A DNA stretch of 64,000 bases from Aurantiochytrium sp. KH105. Its lineage: Eukaryota; Sar; Bigyra; Thraustochytrida; Thraustochytriidae. Below the pieces are notes generated by a model, which saw only the letters and a list, made by a program, of their open reading frames with translations, searched no databases and had not been told where the DNA came from. Made by a program: the position numbers and the translations under genes. Shown here in pieces: positions 59,215-64,000 of this stretch; within the stretch, counting starts at the first letter, position 1; every line of letters begins with the position of its first letter. The stretch is taken from the NCBI GenBank assembly GCA_003116975.1, contig BGKB01000197.1:44133-108132 (forward strand), given 5' to 3'.

Positions 59215-60330
59215 CAAGCGAATGAGCGTCTGCAAACGTTTTTTTGTTGTTTTTTTGGGTGGGTGGGGGGGTGGGGAGGTCGAGGAGAAAGAGAAAGCCG
59301 TCGAGAGATCGTCATCAGATGTGTTCTTGCGAAATACCTCTGCCTGAGGGTGACAAGCAATTGGTCAGAGCGCGCAAGATACTTCAATGTTGATGACCCC
59401 TCGGGACGAATCTCACTTTTTATTTCGGGAGAGTTGCGGGCGGAGGCGGTTTTCTTCTGTCATTGAAGAGTGACAATTCGCTCTCGAAAGACTGACCTTT
59501 CGCGCTCTGAGATTTTATTCGCTTGTACTGTATTCCATACTCTCCTTAAAGGCCGCCAAACTCGCCGAAGACCAGGTTGCAGGTGGAGGCTAAGCAAGCT
59601 AACTTTGTGACCTTGTACTTTTGCGCTGTGGAGACGTAATGACCTTGTGTTGTGCTGCGATCCTCAAGCTGAGATCATAAGCAAAGTCGACTTGCATCTG
59701 CACGAGGAACGAGGGAGATTCCGAACTTTTCGAAGAGGACTGAGGAATTGATCGGTCCTCACCTCTCAGAAAAGTGCTTCTTCGTTGTTCATGGCGTTCC
59801 CTTCGGATAGATGTGCTTTGAGAAAGGACATGGATCTTCAAGGCCAATGCGACCACTGCAATTTGGCGGGTAGAAGGACAGACTGCCAAGGGTACTTGGG
59901 ATGATGCTATTGAATAAGTTGAACCTATCACCCGACAGTCTGCTCTCTCGATATTCTTCGTATGCTGGAGTAGCGTGAGCTGCACTTCGTATATTTTACA
60001 AAAGAAGAGCTCTTCACGTTTTCGTGTGTTTGGTGGAGAATCTTCTTGCTTGGCCTCCACAATCCTCTGAGAAGCTCGCCCTAGGCCTATTCAATCATCA
60101 GGAAGTAAAGCGAGTACTTTGTGAAGAAATAGTCGACGGTTATTAACTCTATTTGTAAGTGATCCTTGCGTGCGTGTGCAGCAGCAAAGCAATCCCAAAA
60201 GACGCACGCATGCGCGTTGATTGGGCGGAGCGGGCGACGCGGAGCGGGCGAGGTGGACGGGCGGACGGGAAGGAGGGAGGGAGGGACGGACGGGCGGGGC
60301 GCGGCAAAGCTGCGCGTAGATTCACCGGTC
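59215..60330. other. Intergenic region between the tRNA cluster and the kinase-type gene
   Basis: 1116 bases. A minus frame (59599-60060) opens from a near-start codon but reads as mixed sequence with no family features. G-rich GGGTGGGTGGG run near 59258-59275; GC-rich GGGA/GGAC repeats near 60240-60300 just before the next start. Nothing else supported. Confidence 0.4.
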
Positions 60331-60582
60331 ATGTCCGAGGACGAGAACGAAGTGGACGGAGTGGATGATCTTGGCGTGATGAAGGAAGCTGAGTACAACG
60401 AGCTGAGAACACGTTTCGAGAGCTCTATCGACCTTCACCTCATATGCGACCTCATGGAAAAGGGTGAGTATGACGACATTATCGAGATCCATGCTGAGAT
60501 GAGGAAGCTGTTCCGTATCTTTGGCGATGAGTGGATCGATAGGAATCAGAAAAGAATGATCGAAGAAAGGCAAAAGAAATAA
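60331..60582 (+). CDS. 5' part of a split nuclease-like/kinase gene
   Basis: An ATG at 60331 opens 83 codons ending at a TAA (60580-60582). The product is acidic then helical (MKEAEYNELRTRFESSIDLH; then a Lys/Arg/Glu-rich end). The next frame is already open from 60543 and continues the same style of charged helix, and it has no ATG for about 100 codons of clear coding sequence. So this is most likely the N-terminus of the following gene, separated by a net -1 (or +2) frame change in the A-rich zone 60543-60582. A spliced alternative (donor GTGAGT at 60464, acceptor at 60714) restores frame too but would discard good coding sequence. I see no known domain in this part. Confidence 0.55.
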   Translation: MSEDENEVDGVDDLGVMKEAEYNELRTRFESSIDLHLICDLMEKGEYDDIIEIHAEMRKLFRIFGDEWIDRNQKRMIEERQKK

Positions 60583-62330
60583 AAGAAAACAAACTCGCCA
60601 TTGAAAGGGCTAAAGCGGCCAGACAACGGGCTGAAGATCGCTATGCCAAAGCGAACCTTCTTAGGATTTGGTCGGGTTGGTTACAGTACGATCCAAAGCC
60701 GCAAATCACTTCAGATTCCACTTCTAAGACGCAAATCTCACTCATCTACCGCCCGGATGCTGTCGAACTGTGGAACTTTGCGTCTTGTGAAGACTTGGCA
60801 TACTCACGGGACGAATGCAAAGATTTCATTCAAGTGTTGAGCGATGAGATCCTCGACAGGGTCGATGCGCTTTATTTGGGACAATACTCCAAAGGTTCTG
60901 TAGAAGGCGTGAACAAGGGCCCTATCTACGAAACTTTAGAAGACTTGATCTACGCTGCAGACGAGGCTCTCGGACTTTGCGTTTGTGATTCAAAGTCACA
61001 ACTTAAGAGCAAAATTTCGAGCACTGTTGATCGAATCAAAGCCACTCGCGGCTTTCCGCATGTCTCGATTGTTGAAGGCGATGTCCCTGTCTGCATGATT
61101 GAGATCGCGACCCAGTCTACATTTCAAGCTGCAGCACTCGAGTCGTTCGAAAGGCCAAAGAGCGTGCAGACTGCACACTTTAAGCGTTTCAACCCTTTGT
61201 CAAAAAAGAACAAAGAATACTCATATGAAACGGCGTGCGACCCTATTGCCAAGATTTGCTGCTACATGGTGTCCAATGGATGCCGTTACGGCATTCTTTC
61301 CAACTGGGATTGTACGTACTTTCTCAAGCTTCAAATGGATTTGGATGGAACCATGGTCCTGCATTACTCCGACAGGTTTTCACCACTAACGAAGGAAAGT
61401 CTCGAACAAGGATGTGTGCGCGCTCGCGGCAACGAGCGGCTGGGCGATGTTGTGCGGGAGATCACCCCCGGTTGCAACCCAGCTTCGCTTGCACAAGCAA
61501 CCGTTCTCTTCATTTGGCTCGCAAGGAGAGATCTTGTGGTTCCGCCCGATGATGCTGGACCTGAGTGCTTTAAGGTGGCTTTGGAACGCAGAGGTGAAAA
61601 GCTGATCGAGTCGGCTCTAAGTTTGAGTACACACATGTACGGGGCCGGTCCGAGCCGCAAGCTCAGATTTGAACCCGATGGGACCTCCCAATTCGAATCC
61701 GGACCCGGCGATGAAGTTGTCGAGAATGTGCTCACATTCAATCTTTCCGCGGCTTCGATCGTGCCGGTCCTCTTTAAGCATGGTCTCGGATACAGCGAAA
61801 CCACGATTACCAACCTGCAGACGGGTCAACAGATATCGGGTTGCTTCGCGAAGTCTATCATGGTGAATGACACGGAAATGGCAGATTTTGAAACGTACCA
61901 AAACGCCATTTGGCACTTCAAAAACGAGATTTATATGTACGAGGGACCAGCGCGAGCGCTTCAGGGAACAGTTATCCCGAGTGTGGTGAACGTAGGAGAG
62001 TTTGACAATGGCGCAGGTATACACGCCGTGCTCGTGACGCGAAACGCAGGCCACGCTCTCAGTTCCGCTGAGGCGAAGCGCATTGCCAAAGCACAAGGCC
62101 TCATGACAGTCAAAGATCGCGTGCATGCTGCAATCGCTGCGCTTCACAGTGCGGGTATCACTCATGGGGACATGGGCCTTCGCAACGTTACTAATCGAGA
62201 AGATGGCGGTGTCACTCTGATTGATCTTGGCAGCGCATCGTGTGACCCCAGCGGCGCGCCCCGCGACTTGGAATTGTTTGATATGGATTTTGACGCCACC
62301 TTCCGTGCGGAGCTTTCATCGCAGCAGTAA
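60583..62330 (+). CDS. Crinkler/FunK1-like protein: degenerate nuclease-like region plus protein-kinase fold
   Basis: About 580 codons, open from 60543 with no ATG near the start; see the 5' part. The first block is a charged helix (AIERAKAARQRAEDRYAKAN). About 60850-61400 resembles the restriction-endonuclease-like N-terminal domain of CRN/FunK1 proteins, including PVCMIEIATQ where a working PD-(D/E)xK site would have ExK; here the Lys is absent, so it is probably inactive. About 61660-62330 is a small-kinase fold: Lys in CFAKSIMVN, NEIYMYEGPARAL (helix C type), catalytic loop HGDMGLRNV (62163-62189), and LIDLGSA in place of DFG. The catalytic Asp, Asn and metal Asp are kept. These families occur in fungi and stramenopiles, in some lineages as host-directed effectors. 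Family by eye; role unknown. Confidence 0.7.
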
Positions 62331-62489
62331 CCTCTGGCCAAGCAGCGAGAGAGCGCGCGCGAGAGAGAGTGCGAGTGAGAGTGAGACAGGCTTAAACGAA
62401 GCAATCCTCAAACTCAAGCATCGACAGCGACGTCCGCATCCACGACGGCGCACTTATGCCCAGAGGTGCTCGGCGAGATCACGGGGCAA
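62331..62489. other. Short spacer with GAGA/GTGA repeats
   Basis: GA-rich and GAGTGAGA-type repeats at 62343-62390; no gene seen. Confidence 0.4.
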
Positions 62490-63186
62490 CTAAGGGTATT
62501 CAAGATGAAGGCAATGCGGATTGTCTGCGAAAATCTCGTTCTGCGGCACAACTACTTCGCCACGGAGGAAGTGCAGCACATCAGAGATAAACGGTGGGAA
62601 CGTGTACTTCACGCTCTAATTACAGTCAACTCTTCACACGCGCATTCACGTGTGCTCTTCTCAATAACCTTATTTTGGATCATGATGAGACGTCGCTTGG
62701 CAGCATCGAGCAACTTCCCATTATTCGATAGACAGCGGTAAAAGTCTGTCCTTTGATCGATCGGGAGCTCGAGTTCGACTATTGCTCGTTCCTCTTCTCG
62801 CGGAATGTCAAAAGTCACCTGCCATTCGTCAATGCGCTGCGCAAAGGGTATCGGACCATTGACCCGCTCTACATTCATATTTGCTCCAGTCGGCGCCCCA
62901 TGGCACTCTCCGGCACACGGAGTATGACATTGCGCCGAAAGTCAAGGTGAACAATTTCATATGCTGTTTCTTCGCTCAAGGTTTTGATACCAACGCAAAC
63001 GAGGGTGAGCCTTCTGCAATAAAATTCGCCCAGTTGTGAGCCCTTTGCGAAGCAGTAGATGCAAGTGTTTGCCGATGATCAAGGGAAAAAATTATCACTG
63101 TCAAGTCTCGAAGCGACGAAACTTTGAATAAGCTCTGCCAGCGCATATTCTGTTTTATATGCAACCAGCACAGACCTTACATTAAG
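62490..63186 (-). pseudogene. Decayed coding sequence, family not recognised
   Basis: On the minus strand, three successive frames read as ordinary protein. Frame A runs from 63186 to 62877 with one internal TGA (near 63088) and includes AYKTEYALAELIQSFVASRL and LSEETAYEIVHLDFRRNVIL. Frame B (62878-62609) includes GPIPFAQRIDEWQVTFDIPR and LLDAAKRRLIMIQNKVIEKS. Frame C (62612-62490) includes FLRGEVVVPQNEIFADNPHC. Each is far more protein-like than chance and the pieces run on in order, so I call one gene of roughly 230 codons with at least two frame changes and one stop. Its upstream end is cut off three bases from tRNA copy 6. A further coding-like scrap lies beyond that tRNA at 63330-63420. 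I cannot name the family. Confidence 0.55.
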
Positions 63187-63188
63187 TT

Positions 63189-63262
63189 GTCCGTGTGGCC
63201 AAGTTGGATAAGGTGTCTGACTACGAATCAGAAGATCGTGGGTTCAAGTCCCACCATGGATA
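63189..63262 (+). tRNA. tRNA-Arg (anticodon ACG), copy 6
   Basis: Identical over all 74 nt to copy 1, 4 kb from the main cluster. A strong T run follows at once. It abuts the decayed minus-strand reading frame ending at 63186. Confidence 0.97.
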
Positions 63263-63708
63263 CTTTCTTTTTTTTTATTTTTCCTCGTCTTTTTTTTTTG
63301 TCTCTTTTTGTGCAAATCGTCGTATAGCATTCAACGAGACATCTCCTTGAATGCCATACTACGATATCGGTGTCTGCAGGTCTTGATGCTCGTATCGATG
63401 ACGTTGCGCAACATCTCAATGCATATAGCCTACCCCTGCTATTTTTTTTTTCTGAGCCAGTTGGCGTCGTAAATTGTCTCGGTTGCTTTTTGATCTCGAA
63501 GAGGAAGTCACGTACTCTATGAAAGGATGAGGCCTTGGGCTAATCCGGCTGCGGACGCAACAGCTTGCCCGCGTCTTTCGCTTTTCTCAACAATCTAGGC
63601 TGACTGCGCACAGGGAAATCCCATCGCAAAGTGCTTTTGCCCGCTCAAAATAATTATATATGTGACAAGAATCTACTGCAAGGCATCAGCAGCTCCAAGA
63701 GCTGCAGT
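63263..63708. other. Spacer between tRNA copies 6 and 7
   Basis: 446 bases, T-rich. The minus strand at 63330-63420 reads MLRNVIDTSIKTCRHRYRSM in one frame and may be a further scrap of the decayed gene. Nothing else seen. Confidence 0.35.
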
Positions 63709-63782
63709 GTCCGTGTGGCCAAGTTGGATAAGGTGTCTGACTACGAATCAGAAGATCGTGGGTTCAAGTCCCACCATGGATA
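63709..63782 (+). tRNA. tRNA-Arg (anticodon ACG), copy 7
   Basis: Identical over all 74 nt to copy 1; T9 run follows within ten bases. Confidence 0.97.
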
Positions 63783-63872
63783 CAGTTCTTTTTTTTTTCT
63801 CTCTCTTTTCTAAGGAGAGAGTGCCACAATAGCAAGCTTTTTTTTTTTTGCACTTTTGTGCGCGTCGACCTC

Positions 63873-63905
63873 TTTCTTTCTTTCTTTCTTTCTTTTTTTT
63901 TTTTT
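63873..63905. repeat. (TTTC)n microsatellite with T run
   Basis: About six TTTC units followed by a 13-base T run, near the window's end. Confidence 0.9.
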
Positions 63906-64000
63906 CCCCCCTCCTCCTCCTCCGCCGCTGCCGCGTGGCGCGTTCCCGCATCGCCTCCTCCGTCCGGGCGTCGCCGGGCGCGTTCCGGCCGCCGCGCGCT

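Noticed and set aside
60464-60714. Canonical-looking intron (GTGAGT...CAG) in the kinase-type gene
   Set aside because: Kept only as an alternative: both frames inside it read as good coding sequence, which favours a frameshift.
1-64000. CRISPR arrays, bacterial operons, insertion sequences, rRNA genes
   Set aside because: Looked for; none seen. The tandem tRNA copies are the only regularly repeated elements longer than microsatellites, and they are true tRNAs.

Overview
The window is nuclear DNA from a gene-dense, intron-poor eukaryote. Almost every gene is one long open reading frame with the standard code. Products are plainly eukaryotic: cohesin loader SCC2, nucleoporin Nup155, EMC10, MAD2, copine, SMYD-type SET/MYND and cytosolic lysyl-tRNA synthetase. 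Coding DNA is GC-rich with GC-rich third positions, which creates many long false antisense frames. Gaps are short and full of simple repeats. Intron-poor genes, an IQ-rich protein, PqiA-like membrane modules and a Crinkler/FunK1-like kinase together suggest a stramenopile, perhaps a marine labyrinthulomycete (thraustochytrid). This taxonomic reading is inference; nothing in the window proves it.

Layout. 0-17 kb: SCC2 with a PHD finger (+), a coiled-coil low-complexity protein (-), a secreted-domain plus PqiA-like multipass membrane protein (+), and a coiled-coil/LRR/ankyrin protein (+). 17-31 kb: lysyl-tRNA synthetase (-), an archaemetzincin-type protease ending in a GAA-encoded polyserine tail (-), an acidic/lysine-rich nuclear-type protein (+), Nup155 (-). 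31-45 kb: a fusion of the two glutathione-degradation subunits Dug3 and Dug2 (-), a PDZ-like/IQ-array protein (+), a fusion of a PhnZ-type HD oxygenase with a PhnY-type 2-oxoglutarate dioxygenase (+), EMC10 (-), a SWIM zinc-finger protein (+). 45-58 kb: MAD2 (-), copine (+), a CKAP2-like protein (+), SMYD-type protein (-), an unknown PH-like protein (+), a NIPA-like transporter (+), a decayed histone H2B copy (-), oligopeptidase B (-). 58-64 kb differs from the rest: seven identical tRNA-Arg(ACG) genes on the + strand, a nuclease-like/kinase gene broken by a frame change, and a decayed reading frame on the - strand that abuts one of the tRNAs.

The genes are mostly unrelated housekeeping units in divergent or convergent pairs, not pathways. 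The most interesting points are the predicted single-polypeptide phosphonate degradation enzyme (40.8-42.2 kb), in which the metal and substrate residues recalled for PhnZ are all kept; the Dug3-Dug2 fusion; the lipid-binding-like/PqiA membrane protein; and the tRNA-Arg array with its broken and decaying neighbours.

Several reading frames are open upstream of the first ATG from TTG or GTG codons. I moved those starts to the first sensible ATG: 9053, 21403 (counting down), 30763 (down), 40826, 43235 (down), 43588 and 45693 (down).
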